From: CAIXYX01 sp043806415
Lineage (GTDB): Archaea; Micrarchaeota; Micrarchaeia; Anstonellales; Anstonellaceae
Assembly: GCA_043806415.1 (NCBI GenBank)
Contig: JAZDHB010000058.1
Location: 1 to 50,556, forward strand
Length of the DNA stretch: 50,556 nt
Direction of reading: 5' to 3'
The notes below the pieces were generated by a model. The model searched no databases, had not been told where the DNA came from, and worked only from the letters and a program-made list of their open reading frames with translations. Position 1 is the first letter of the stretch, and every line of letters begins with the position of its first letter. A program made the position numbers and the translations under genes. Shown here piece by piece: positions 15,598 through 23,479 of the stretch.

Positions 15598-16914
15598 TCA
15601 GTAATACTGGGCATACCGGCCGTCTTTGCCGCGCCAGGGTTTGTTGTTCTTCTGCCTTTCCCTCTCCGCTGGGCCGTGCCAGCCGGCCCCGATGTCCTTG
15701 CGCTCCTTTCGGGTCATTTTGTTGTGCCGGACCACCTCGCGCAGGGTCTCTCGGGCCCGGTGACCATTAATCTGGATCTCAACAATGTCCCCGGACATCG
15801 CATTCTTGCGCTTTCTGATCGAGGCTTCCAGTTCGTCCAGCTGGCTCCTCTGTTTGCCTGAGACGCTGAGTTCTCGGGCCTTCGCGATGTCTTCCTGTGC
15901 CATGTCCAACTCGCCGGTCTGCAGGCGCAGGATGGCCCGATTGTAGTATCCCAGGTAATTGGGCCAGCGTCCCAGCACGAAATTCAAATCCTCCAGCGCT
16001 CGGTCCCAGCTTCTCATCCACACGAGTAGCCTCCCCCTGTTTTGGCGGGCATAGATCTGGTTCGGATCCAGCTCGATCGCTTTGTCGTATTCGTCCAATG
16101 CGAACGCATACTGGTGCAAATAAGAGTAAGCCCGGCCCCGTTCATTGTAATTCATGGCATTGGTCGGCTCAAGCCCGATAGCCCGGGTCTGAAGCTCAAT
16201 CGCTTTCCAGAACTGTTGCTGCTGCATGGCGATGCCGGCCAGATTGGCGGTTAAATAATGTTCCGTCTCTGGCTTCTTCCTGATGCATTCGTCCATGAGT
16301 CCGATCGCCTTCTCCATCCGGCCTGCCCAGGCGTAGGCGATGACGAATTCATAGTGCCCGAACGAGTACGTGTTGGCCAAATCCGGCCTCAATTCCGACG
16401 CCCGCTCGAAATACCCCACTGCGGCTTGGGCGGCGCGCCGGATGTTCGCTTCCCGGTGGCCGTGCTTGAATTTAAGCACGCCCATCATGTAATTCGCGAA
16501 AGCGTTAGATTCTTTCATCCGTAAGATCCCAAGAAACTCCTTTTCGGCCATATCGTAATTTCCCGTGCGGGTGTAAGTCATGGCCAGATACTCGCGGGCG
16601 GTGACGTTGTCCGGGTAGCGGCCGATGATTTTCAGAAGCAGCTCTTTGGCCTCTTCCATCCGTCCCATGCGGGTAAGCAGGGATGCCTTGTGGTTGAGGT
16701 ACTGGGGCTGGTCTGGTTGTTTTTCGATGACTCCTTCGAGCGTCTCCAGCGCCTTTCGGTAATCTCCCGCTTCCTCGAATTGGCGGACGGGGGCCATCTC
16801 TTCGGTGAACATGATGGCCGGAAAATAGTATAACTTGTGGTATTCGGCCGATTCAGAATCCAGTTCGGGGTTTTGCGGATTTTCTTCCCTGCCTGCTCTG
16901 TCTGGGGTTTCCAT
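15598..16914 (-). CDS. Tetratricopeptide-repeat protein
   Basis: A 438-residue protein dominated by TPR units. After a variable acidic start, repeats run from about residue 45 (QFEEAGDYRKALETLEGVIEKQPDQPQYLNHKASLLTRMGR) to about 350 with the usual A-x(3)-G-x(8)-A patterns. The last about 70 residues are basic (HRARETLREVVRHNKMTRKERKDIG) and may bind nucleic acid or a partner. No enzyme domain is visible, so a scaffold role is the safest reading. The minus-strand TATA atttaaac at about 16940-16952 lies upstream of ATG 16914. It converges on purP with a 26-bp gap. Confidence 0.85.
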   Translation of the reverse strand: METPDRAGREENPQNPELDSESAEYHKLYYFPAIMFTEEMAPVRQFEEAGDYRKALETLEGVIEKQPDQPQYLNHKASLLTRMGRMEEAKELLLKIIGRYPDNVTAREYLAMTYTRTGNYDMAEKEFLGILRMKESNAFANYMMGVLKFKHGHREANIRRAAQAAVGYFERASELRPDLANTYSFGHYEFVIAYAWAGRMEKAIGLMDECIRKKPETEHYLTANLAGIAMQQQQFWKAIELQTRAIGLEPTNAMNYNERGRAYSYLHQYAFALDEYDKAIELDPNQIYARQNRGRLLVWMRSWDRALEDLNFVLGRWPNYLGYYNRAILRLQTGELDMAQEDIAKARELSVSGKQRSQLDELEASIRKRKNAMSGDIVEIQINGHRARETLREVVRHNKMTRKERKDIGAGWHGPAERERQKNNKPWRGKDGRYAQYY

Positions 16915-17012
16915 ATGTGTCTAGATATGCGTGTTAAATAATGTTTAAATATATATGGTATGGCTTCGCCTGGCCCCGCCGGCCCGAAAAAACTTCCTAC
17001 CCATTTTTTCGC

Positions 17013-18203
17013 CTATTTGACCAGGCAGAGTTTTCTTCCCACCCGCTCGCACGCGCCCAAGGCAAAGTCCAGGTCCTCCTTGGAAAAGTCGGCCCTAATC
17101 TGCGTGCGCACGCGCGCCTTCCCCTGCGCCACCATCGGGAAGACAATCGGTATGGCGAACACGCCCTCGGAAAAGAACAGGCGCGAGAACTCATTGGCCT
17201 TGGCCGAGTCGCCGATCATGATCGGCGTGATGGGCGTGCCGGAGTTTCCGGTGTCAAATCCGAGGGCTTTCAATTTCTCCTTGAAGTATTTGGTGTTCTC
17301 CCATAATTTTCGCACCAGCGAATCGTCCTTCTCCAGCAGCTCCAGCGCGGCGATGCACGCGGCCGCCGTGGCGGGGGGCGCCGAGCCCGAGAGCAGGTAC
17401 GAGCGGGCTTTGTTGTGCAGGAATTCCTTGAGGGCGGTGCTTCCGGCGACGAATCCGCCCACCACACCGAACCCCTTGGAGAAGGTGCCCATCTCGCATT
17501 CCACCTTGCCCTCGAGCTTGAAGTGGTTGACGATCCCCCGGCCGTGCTCGCCCAGCACGCCGTCGCCGTGCGCGTCGTCCACGTAGATATAAGCGCCGTA
17601 GGCTTGCGCGATGCGCTGGATGCGGTCGAGGGGCGCGATGTCGCCGTCCATGGAGAACACGCCGTCGGAGATGATGAATATCTTCTTGTATTTGCTGGCC
17701 TTGGCGGCCGCCTCGAGCTTCACCGCCAGGTCGTCCATGTCGCCGTGCTTGTAGATCGCCTTTTCCGCCTTGCTCAGCCTCACGCCGTCGATGATGGAGC
17801 CGTGGTTGAGCTCGTCGGAAATGGCGAGGTCCCCGTCCTGGAGAAGCTGCGGCAGGCTGCCCTGGTTGGCGGCGAAGCCGGTCTGGAAATAATTGGCTCC
17901 TGCCGTGTGCTTGAAACGGGCGATCGTCTCCTCCAGGCGCACGTGCAGGTCCATGGTGCCCGAGATGGTGCGCACCGAGCCCGAGCCGGCGCCGTATTTC
18001 TTCACCGCCTCGATGGCGGCTTCCCGCAGGGCCGGGTGGTTGGAGAGGCCGAGGTAATTGTTGGTGCCCAGCATGAGCACTTTCTGGCCGTTCACGATCG
18101 TGTGCGCCGCGGAAGGCCCCTCGAGCTTGTACACTTTCCAGTCGAGTTCCTTGGCTTTGAGATCCTCGATCTGGGGCAGAAGGAAACTGTCTAATGTAGG
18201 CAT
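17013..18203 (-). CDS. kbl: Glycine C-acetyltransferase / AONS-family PLP enzyme
   Basis: A 396-residue alpha-oxoamine synthase. The PLP lysine is in GTFSKGFGVVGGF (about 240), with DDAHGDGVLGEHGRG near 207, SDELNHGSIIDGVRLS near 130 and the N-terminal GTNNYLGLSNHP near 46. The closest classic match is Kbl, which joins glycine with acetyl-CoA to 2-amino-3-ketobutyrate, but 8-amino-7-oxononanoate synthase has the same fold. No biotin genes or threonine dehydrogenase are nearby, so the acyl-CoA substrate is unresolved. A minus-strand TATA (cgtttataaaatt, about 18231-18243) and ggtgaac before ATG 18203 support the start. Confidence 0.88.
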   Translation of the reverse strand: MPTLDSFLLPQIEDLKAKELDWKVYKLEGPSAAHTIVNGQKVLMLGTNNYLGLSNHPALREAAIEAVKKYGAGSGSVRTISGTMDLHVRLEETIARFKHTAGANYFQTGFAANQGSLPQLLQDGDLAISDELNHGSIIDGVRLSKAEKAIYKHGDMDDLAVKLEAAAKASKYKKIFIISDGVFSMDGDIAPLDRIQRIAQAYGAYIYVDDAHGDGVLGEHGRGIVNHFKLEGKVECEMGTFSKGFGVVGGFVAGSTALKEFLHNKARSYLLSGSAPPATAAACIAALELLEKDDSLVRKLWENTKYFKEKLKALGFDTGNSGTPITPIMIGDSAKANEFSRLFFSEGVFAIPIVFPMVAQGKARVRTQIRADFSKEDLDFALGACERVGRKLCLVK

Positions 18204-18292
18204 AGGTTCACCGAATCATCTCTCGCAAGGGAATTTTATAAACGCTTCGTAACAGACGCAAAAGATTACGACAGAAGGCGAAAAACGGTGGC

Positions 18293-18331
18293 CCGTGCAA
18301 TCCGGTCGAGTGACCGTGCAATCCGGCCGAG
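18293..18331 (+). repeat. Tandem 18-bp direct repeat
   Basis: ccgtgcaatccggtcgag (18293-18310) is repeated with one change as ccgtgcaatccggccgag (18314-18331), a 21-bp period, in the short gap between kbl and the DUF2797 gene. Confidence 0.75.
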
Positions 18332-18384
18332 CGGAAACCCGCCCTTCCCGAAGCCTTCTTATTCTTCCCCTCCCAACTTCTTGC

Positions 18385-19191
18385 ATGAAGCACGTCCTGT
18401 CCTTCTCATCCGCCAGCGCGCGCCCGCGCCTCTCCCTGCGCGAAGACGGCCTGAACGAGGAGCTCGAGCTTTGCGGCGAGCATTACTTCTCCTTCTCGCC
18501 TTCCCGCGCCTGCATCGGCTACAAAGGCGACGGGGATTGGCATTCGTGCGCGAACCGGGCCATGAACGTGCGCCAGTGCCCGCAATGCCAGTACAAGGAC
18601 GTGGCAAGGGTCTATACAGTCGGCGATTTTTCCCTCTATCCTCATTTGCACGACACGCTCTCCGCCGAGAAATACATCATCTACCTGGCGCAGTTCGGCG
18701 CCGACATCACCAAGGTGGGGCTCACCCGCCGCTCGCGCCTGGACGCGCGCTGGCGCGAGCAGGGGGCCGATTTCGCCGCCGCCATCCTCGAATTCGACGG
18801 GCCGGACGACGCCTATCCGGCCGAGCAGCTGCTGCAGAATTCGCTGGACGTGGTGGGGGCGGTGCGCGGCACCCAGAAATTCAAGCGCCTCCATTTTGAG
18901 CGGGAGAAAGCCAAGGCCAAACTGGCCCGAGCCGTCCAGGCCATCCAGTCCGACGTGAAATTCGACTCCTATCGCGCCGAGTGCCAGATCACGGAATTGG
19001 CCGCGCATTACCCGGCCGTCTCCAATCCCGAGCCCGTGGATTTCGTGGGCGGCAGGATACTGGGCGCGAAGGGCGCCTGGCTTTTCTTCGAGGGCCCCTC
19101 CGGCCAGCACTACGGCGTGGACATGCATTCGCAGGTCGGGCATTTTGTCCAAGAGAAGGCGGAAGGTGGGATGGCGCAGCAGATATTGTGA
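18385..19191 (+). CDS. DUF2797 protein
   Basis: A 268-residue member of the DUF2797 family, found in archaea and some bacteria and of unknown function. The N-terminal part has a cysteine-rich zinc-binding-like region (SRACIGYKGDGDWHSCANRAMNVRQCPQCQ, about 45-75). A conserved domain then runs through KYIIYLAQFGADITKVGLTRRSRLDARWREQGADFAAAI, resembling a GIY-YIG-type layout (YIIYLAQ...KVGLT; inference). ATG 18385 is preferred over an in-frame upstream codon because the family starts here. It is followed by an acquired-looking VapBC pair. Confidence 0.82.
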   Translation: MKHVLSFSSASARPRLSLREDGLNEELELCGEHYFSFSPSRACIGYKGDGDWHSCANRAMNVRQCPQCQYKDVARVYTVGDFSLYPHLHDTLSAEKYIIYLAQFGADITKVGLTRRSRLDARWREQGADFAAAILEFDGPDDAYPAEQLLQNSLDVVGAVRGTQKFKRLHFEREKAKAKLARAVQAIQSDVKFDSYRAECQITELAAHYPAVSNPEPVDFVGGRILGAKGAWLFFEGPSGQHYGVDMHSQVGHFVQEKAEGGMAQQIL

Positions 19192-19239
19192 GGCAAGTTT
19201 ATGGGTATGACTATTTTAAACTTTCTTTCCTATAAAGTT

Positions 19240-19262
19240 ATACTAAAAAGGTGTTTTAGTAT
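19240..19262 (+). promoter_or_regulatory. Palindromic operator over the vapB start codon
   Basis: atactaaaa (19240-19248) and ttttagtat (19254-19262) form a perfect 9-bp inverted repeat. The loop aggtg is the Shine-Dalgarno sequence and the right arm contains the first bases of the ATG. It is well placed for antitoxin autorepression or for a hairpin that hides the ribosome site. A TATA-like tataaagtta is at 19231-19240. Confidence 0.6.
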
Positions 19263-19518
19263 GGCTCATCTCTATGAAAAAGGGCAGCTTGTCATTCCAA
19301 AATACTTCCGCGACCTGCTGGGGTGGGGCAAATCGACCGAGGTCGTATTCAGGTTGGAAAATGCCAGGCTCGTTGTCGAGAAGAAAGAATCCCTTTCAGA
19401 CTATCTGGAAGCATTCGCCAAAAGGCACGGTGCCGATTTGAAAGGCAAGGTCGATTTCGATGATGAAGCGGATGAGGACCGGGAGGAAGAGGCGAAATAC
19501 CGCCGGATGGGGATATGA
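19261..19518 (+). CDS. vapB: AbrB/SpoVT-type antitoxin (VapB-like)
   Basis: An 85-residue protein. The N-terminal swapped-hairpin AbrB domain reads MAHLYEKGQLVIPKYFRDLLGWGKSTEVVFRLENARLVVEKK. The C-terminal helix and acidic stretch (KVDFDDEADEDREEEAKYRRMGI) would wrap and inhibit the toxin. It overlaps the PIN gene by 4 bp. ATG 19261 is chosen because aggtg stands 8-12 bp upstream and the AbrB fold begins here. Confidence 0.87.
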   Translation: MAHLYEKGQLVIPKYFRDLLGWGKSTEVVFRLENARLVVEKKESLSDYLEAFAKRHGADLKGKVDFDDEADEDREEEAKYRRMGI

Positions 19519-19913
19519 TGTTCATCGACGCCAACATATTCATCCTGGCGGCGCTTGGACAGACCGACCGTGCAGTCCGGTGCAGGCGCTTTCTTGAGCG
19601 GGTAGAGCGCGCGGAACAGCCAGCCATGACCTCGGTGCTTGTTTTGGCGGAAGTGCTCAAAGTCCTCAACCGGAGGCTCAAAAGCCGCCCGGAATCAGCA
19701 TCGTTTGTGCAGCACCTCATGGCTTCTCCAAACCTGAAAGTCTGCGGCATCGAGCGCCTGGAATTCGAAGAGAGCATCTTTTTCTTCTCGCAAGGGCTCA
19801 ATCCCAACGATTCGCTGCACGCGGCAACAATGCGCGCCCATGGTCTTTCTGAGGTTCTGTCCTTTGATGTCGACTTCGAGCGGATTGAAGGAATCAGGCG
19901 CGTCGAACCATGA
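19515..19913 (+). CDS. vapC: PIN-domain ribonuclease toxin (VapC-like)
   Basis: A 132-residue PIN-domain protein. Acidic residues expected for metal binding are D5 (MFIDANIF), a glutamate in VLVLAEVLKVL (about 47), D98 in NPNDSLHAATM and D116 in VLSFDVDFE. VapC toxins cleave tRNA or rRNA and are held in check by the upstream antitoxin. The two genes overlap by 4 bp. ATG ATG at 19515 leaves the start open by one codon. Confidence 0.88.
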   Translation: MMFIDANIFILAALGQTDRAVRCRRFLERVERAEQPAMTSVLVLAEVLKVLNRRLKSRPESASFVQHLMASPNLKVCGIERLEFEESIFFFSQGLNPNDSLHAATMRAHGLSEVLSFDVDFERIEGIRRVEP

Positions 19914-19919
19914 GCAGTT

Positions 19920-20441
19920 TCATTCCCCTTTCCATTCTTTTTCCTTCACGCCCGCCTTCATGTTCTCGAATCTCGCGCGCGCGAAGAAATAGCTTGAGAG
20001 CCTGTTGAGGTACGCGAGCACCGGAGCCAAATCGTCCCTCCCGAGCGTCTGAACCCTTCTTTCCGCCCGCCGGCAGACGGCGCGCGCGAGGTGCAGCCGC
20101 GCGGCTATCTCGCTGCCCCCCGGCAATATGAAATGCCCAAGCTCGGGGAGCTTCTCGTCCATCTTGTCTATCCAGCCTTCCAGCCGTTTCAGTTTCTCCC
20201 CGAATCCGGGCGCTTTTTGCGCCAACGCAGCATTGCTTATGAGCGCGCCGGCCCCGAACAAATCGGCCTGTATCCGCCCCAGCTCATCGTCATCTCCGGC
20301 CTGTGCCTTGGCGATGCCGATGGCGGAGGACAGCTCGTCCAGCGAGCCGATGGCATAGAAAACGGCATCGCTCTTGGGCCTGCACTCGCCGTTTCCGAGA
20401 GTCGTCTGCCCGCCGTCGCCCTTGCCAGTGTATGATTTCAT
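19920..20441 (-). CDS. PduO-type ATP:cob(I)alamin adenosyltransferase
   Basis: A 173-residue enzyme that makes adenosylcobalamin. The N-terminal YTGKGDGGQTTLGNG is the ATP-binding signature, and LPGGSEIAARLHLARAVCRRAERRV (about 115-140) is the second family motif. Its start is fixed at ATG 20441 by a perfect Shine-Dalgarno on the minus strand (aaaggaggaaac). The open frame further upstream runs through hairpin-rich DNA and is not coding. It is divergent from nrdR; adenosylcobalamin is the cofactor of class II ribonucleotide reductase, so the pairing makes metabolic sense. Confidence 0.93.
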   Translation of the reverse strand: MKSYTGKGDGGQTTLGNGECRPKSDAVFYAIGSLDELSSAIGIAKAQAGDDDELGRIQADLFGAGALISNAALAQKAPGFGEKLKRLEGWIDKMDEKLPELGHFILPGGSEIAARLHLARAVCRRAERRVQTLGRDDLAPVLAYLNRLSSYFFARARFENMKAGVKEKEWKGE

Positions 20442-20498
20442 GTTTCCTCCTTTGGCAAGGGCCGAATTTAAGCGTATACAGTGCCCCCGCAAACTACA

Positions 20499-20537
20499 GT
20501 GGCCTGCGGGCCACTTACCGACAAGTCTGTTGTCGGA
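20499..20537 (+). repeat. Two hairpin modules shared with copy A
   Basis: gtggcctgcgggccac (20499-20514) and ccgacaagtctgttgtcgga (20518-20537) are close relatives of the copy A hairpins gtggcctgatggccac (3987-4002) and tcggcaagtctgttgccga (4216-4234). The conserved end sequences of the repeat family are not present here. Confidence 0.7.
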
Positions 20538-20553
20538 CATGCGGGGCCACTTA

Positions 20554-20613
20554 ATAGGCAACCACGGTGAATTGCCAACGCCAGAGAGTCGCAAAATTTT
20601 CGCGGTTGCCTAT
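20554..20613 (+). promoter_or_regulatory. Inverted repeat in the adenosyltransferase-nrdR divergent promoter region
   Basis: ataggcaacc (20554-20563) and ggttgcctat (20604-20613) are perfect 10-bp complements separated by 40 bp that include a second, AT-centred palindrome (gcaaaattttcgc). The pair ends 38 bp before the nrdR ATG, so it could be an operator or a leader structure. Confidence 0.5.
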
Positions 20614-20651
20614 AGTATGGCTTTTAATCCTCTTTCCTCCCTCTTCCTTCG

Positions 20652-21110
<459 letters not shown>

Positions 21111-21179
21111 TAATCGGCATCTAAAAACGATCATCCGATCGAGCACTTCCCACATATCATATCATTTCGAGGCAATCTC

Positions 21180-22223
21180 ATGTCCGGTTCCATTTTCCGT
21201 TTCCCCCGCATCGAGCCCGTGCTCTCCATCGCGCTGATGTTCGCCCTCACGCAAATCCTGGCCGTTTGGGCCGGCCTCTCGCTCCTGGAAGCGGCCAAGA
21301 GCGACGTCAACGTCCAGCTCATCAACGTGGCGCCCACCGGGAATCCGGCCGACCCGCTCAACGCGCTCTTCTTCATCATCTACATCGTCGTGGGCGCCGG
21401 CGCGGCCCTTTTCGCCATCCGTTTCTTCAAGCACAAGCTCACCTTCCGGGTGCTGGAGGTGGCCGTGCTCCTGGGCTCCGTGTCCATATTCTTCTTCGCC
21501 GTCGCGTATCCCCTTCTGGGCCGGGATTTTACGCTCTCGATGGGCGCCGCCTCGCTCCTGGGCGTCCTGTTCGCGGCATCCAAATTCCTCCTGCCCTCGC
21601 TCAAGAACCCGGCCGCCATCCTCTCCTCGGCCGGCGTGGGCGCGCTGTTCGGCTTCTCGCTCTCCTTCTGGCCCGCCCTGCTCTTCGTCGGGGCCATCTC
21701 GCTCTATGATTACATCGCCGTGTTCCGCACGCGCCACATGCTGGTGCTGGCCCAGAACCTCGGCAGCAAGGACCTCGCCTTCACCATCACGGCACAATCG
21801 CAGGAAGATAATGCAAAAGAAGCCGATATCAAAAAAGAAAGCTCGAGGACCGAAAGCCGCCCAAGAAGCTCCATCTCGTCCTCGCCTTCGAGTATCGCGG
21901 ATCCATACGCGCCGGCCTCTCCTCCCGTCTTCTCATCCGCCCCGCCCCGTCCGGCTCCGGAGAAAAAACAGGCGAGCGCGGCGAACATGGTGGAGCGCCT
22001 CGATCTGGGTTCGGGCGATTTGGCCATCCCCGCGATGCTCGCCGTCTCCGCCTATTCCCTCGCCGGCCTGCCCGGCTCGATCGCCGTCGCCGTCGGCAGC
22101 ACGATCTCCTTGTACGTCCTGCTCCATTTCGTGGTGAAGAATAGGGTGGTGCTGCCCGCATTGCCGCCCATCTGCCTGGGCGGCGTGCTGGCGCTGATCG
22201 TGGTACTGGTCGCCGGGGCATAA
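21180..22223 (+). CDS. Presenilin/signal-peptide-peptidase family intramembrane aspartyl protease (A22)
   Basis: A 347-residue protein with about nine hydrophobic segments. The two catalytic aspartates are identifiable: YD at residues 176-177 (AISLYDYIAVFRTRH) and GSGD at 277-280 (LDLGSGDLAIPAML), followed by the PALP motif at 326-329. The GxGD motif has Ser where most family members have Leu. A hydrophilic loop of about 80 residues (about 205-272), rich in Ser/Pro/Lys, lies between the two catalytic helices, as in eukaryotic presenilin, though its sequence is low-complexity. It should cleave membrane-spanning segments of other proteins. Confidence 0.9.
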   Translation: MSGSIFRFPRIEPVLSIALMFALTQILAVWAGLSLLEAAKSDVNVQLINVAPTGNPADPLNALFFIIYIVVGAGAALFAIRFFKHKLTFRVLEVAVLLGSVSIFFFAVAYPLLGRDFTLSMGAASLLGVLFAASKFLLPSLKNPAAILSSAGVGALFGFSLSFWPALLFVGAISLYDYIAVFRTRHMLVLAQNLGSKDLAFTITAQSQEDNAKEADIKKESSRTESRPRSSISSSPSSIADPYAPASPPVFSSAPPRPAPEKKQASAANMVERLDLGSGDLAIPAMLAVSAYSLAGLPGSIAVAVGSTISLYVLLHFVVKNRVVLPALPPICLGGVLALIVVLVAGA

Positions 22224-22231
22224 GACGGACT

Positions 22232-22939
22232 TCAGTTCAGGTAGATCCACATCGGGTCCAGGTTAGCCGGCATCTGCTCCAGGGCAATAATCGCGTTCAG
22301 CAGATGCAAGTCATCCACTACGACCTGGAATTCGGGCGTCTTGGCGTGCTTGGACATCTGAGGATCGGTCGAATAATCATGCACATGCAAGACGAGGTAG
22401 TGGAGTGTGGCCTGGGCCTTGTCTATGCGTCCGTTGGAGAGCCAGAGGCGGATCGCGCTCTCGAGCCGGATAAAATTTTCCACGGCCTGCACATGGCCGC
22501 CTGTTTTCGGGCCCGAGATGCCAAATCGCGCCTCACGGCAAAAATATGCGGCGATGCGATTGACGTCTTGGGGCGAGAGGTAGTATGCAAGCGAATCCTG
22601 CTCGAGGCGTTTGGCATGCTCGCGCGCCTCAAGCGAGAAGTTCTTCAGGCGGATTGTCAGTCCCAGCGACTGCATGATGTACCCAACCGTTTCCATCCGG
22701 CCCTTGTGCGCGCAGGTGCCTGCCAAGTTCTCCAATTCATCGATCATGGGTTTGAGGTTTTTCCAGTCCTTGACCAGATCGGGGCATCGGGTATATATTG
22801 TCTTTATGGCCGTATGCCAGTATCCGACGTTCGTCGGTTCTGACTTCAGGTTGGCTATGTCTGCATATATGTAGAGCCGCTGGCCGCCTACTGCCGAGGG
22901 GTTAAACTGCTGTTTGTTGCTCGTCTGTTCATATCCCAT
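22232..22939 (-). CDS. Conserved-looking protein of unknown function
   Basis: A 235-residue soluble, mostly helical protein that I do not recognise. It has no signal peptide or membrane segment. Helical pairs such as RLESAIRLWLSNGRIDKAQATLHYLVLHVHDYS recall repeat proteins, but no TPR consensus is clear. It converges on the presenilin gene with an 8-bp gap. A minus-strand TATA (ggttataaag, about 22973-22983) is 34-44 bp upstream of ATG 22939, which is preferred over an in-frame GTG at 22948. Confidence 0.6.
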   Translation of the reverse strand: MGYEQTSNKQQFNPSAVGGQRLYIYADIANLKSEPTNVGYWHTAIKTIYTRCPDLVKDWKNLKPMIDELENLAGTCAHKGRMETVGYIMQSLGLTIRLKNFSLEAREHAKRLEQDSLAYYLSPQDVNRIAAYFCREARFGISGPKTGGHVQAVENFIRLESAIRLWLSNGRIDKAQATLHYLVLHVHDYSTDPQMSKHAKTPEFQVVVDDLHLLNAIIALEQMPANLDPMWIYLN

Positions 22940-23039
22940 AAAAAACACTACATTACATTAAGTAAAACATTCTTTATAACCTTTTCGTCCGTTCCTTTCC
23001 CTATTACTCGGAGGTTATTCTTAAATCCTGCTCCAAGGC

Positions 23040-23120
23040 ATGGCGTAAGGAAAGGGGATAAAACAAAAGTTAGGGGTTGAAAAAAAGTAAGTGAAAGAAA
23101 AAAGAGGGGTTGTTCGGACG
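23040..23120 (-). terminator. T-rich terminator after the ribosomal stalk operon
   Basis: Downstream of the L12 stop codon the minus strand is C/T-rich with several T-runs (ttttttc, ttttttt), a likely transcription termination region. Confidence 0.5.
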
Positions 23121-23123
23121 ATT

Positions 23124-23438
23124 CTATCCGAACAGGGAAGCCAGGCCCTCGGCCGCGGCTTCCTCCTTCTTGCCTTCGTCCTCTTTCTTATCTTCCTTCT
23201 TGGCTTCTCCCGCCGCCGCGGCCGGCGCTGCCGCCACCGCGACCGGGGCCGTCGCCGCCTTGAGCACGTCCTCGAAGTTCACTCCCTTGAGCGCTTCGGC
23301 GAGCACTTTGGCGCGGGCCGAATCCGCCTCCACTCCGGCGGACTTGACCACCGAGACGATGCTGGACTCGGAGATTTCCTTGCCTGCGCCGTGAAGGAGC
23401 AGAGCCGCGTGCAAATATGGGTCAATTTTCATTTTCAC
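23124..23438 (-). CDS. rpl12: Ribosomal protein P1 (archaeal L12)
   Basis: A 104-residue acidic stalk protein. The N-terminal dimerisation domain MKIDPYLHAALLLHGAGKEISESSIVSVVKSAGVEAD is followed by an Ala-rich hinge and a Lys/Glu-rich tail that ends in EGLASLFG, the conserved element that recruits translation factors. It is the last gene of L1-L10-L12 and lies 41 bp after L10. ATG at 23432 (MKIDPY) is an equally good start. Confidence 0.95.
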   Translation of the reverse strand: MKMKIDPYLHAALLLHGAGKEISESSIVSVVKSAGVEADSARAKVLAEALKGVNFEDVLKAATAPVAVAAAPAAAAGEAKKEDKKEDEGKKEEAAAEGLASLFG

Positions 23439-23479
23439 AACCTCCTCTTAATCATCAATTTCTCATATCTGATATCTTC

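Noticed and set aside
19192..19919. Target duplication around the VapBC pair, as at 11616/12224
   Set aside because: Only a weak tgag-ca-gttt likeness at both sides, too short to support insertion.
20442..20651. Cobalamin riboswitch upstream of the adenosyltransferase
   Set aside because: No B12-box sequence or matching fold could be found; the stems belong to the repeat modules and an inverted repeat.
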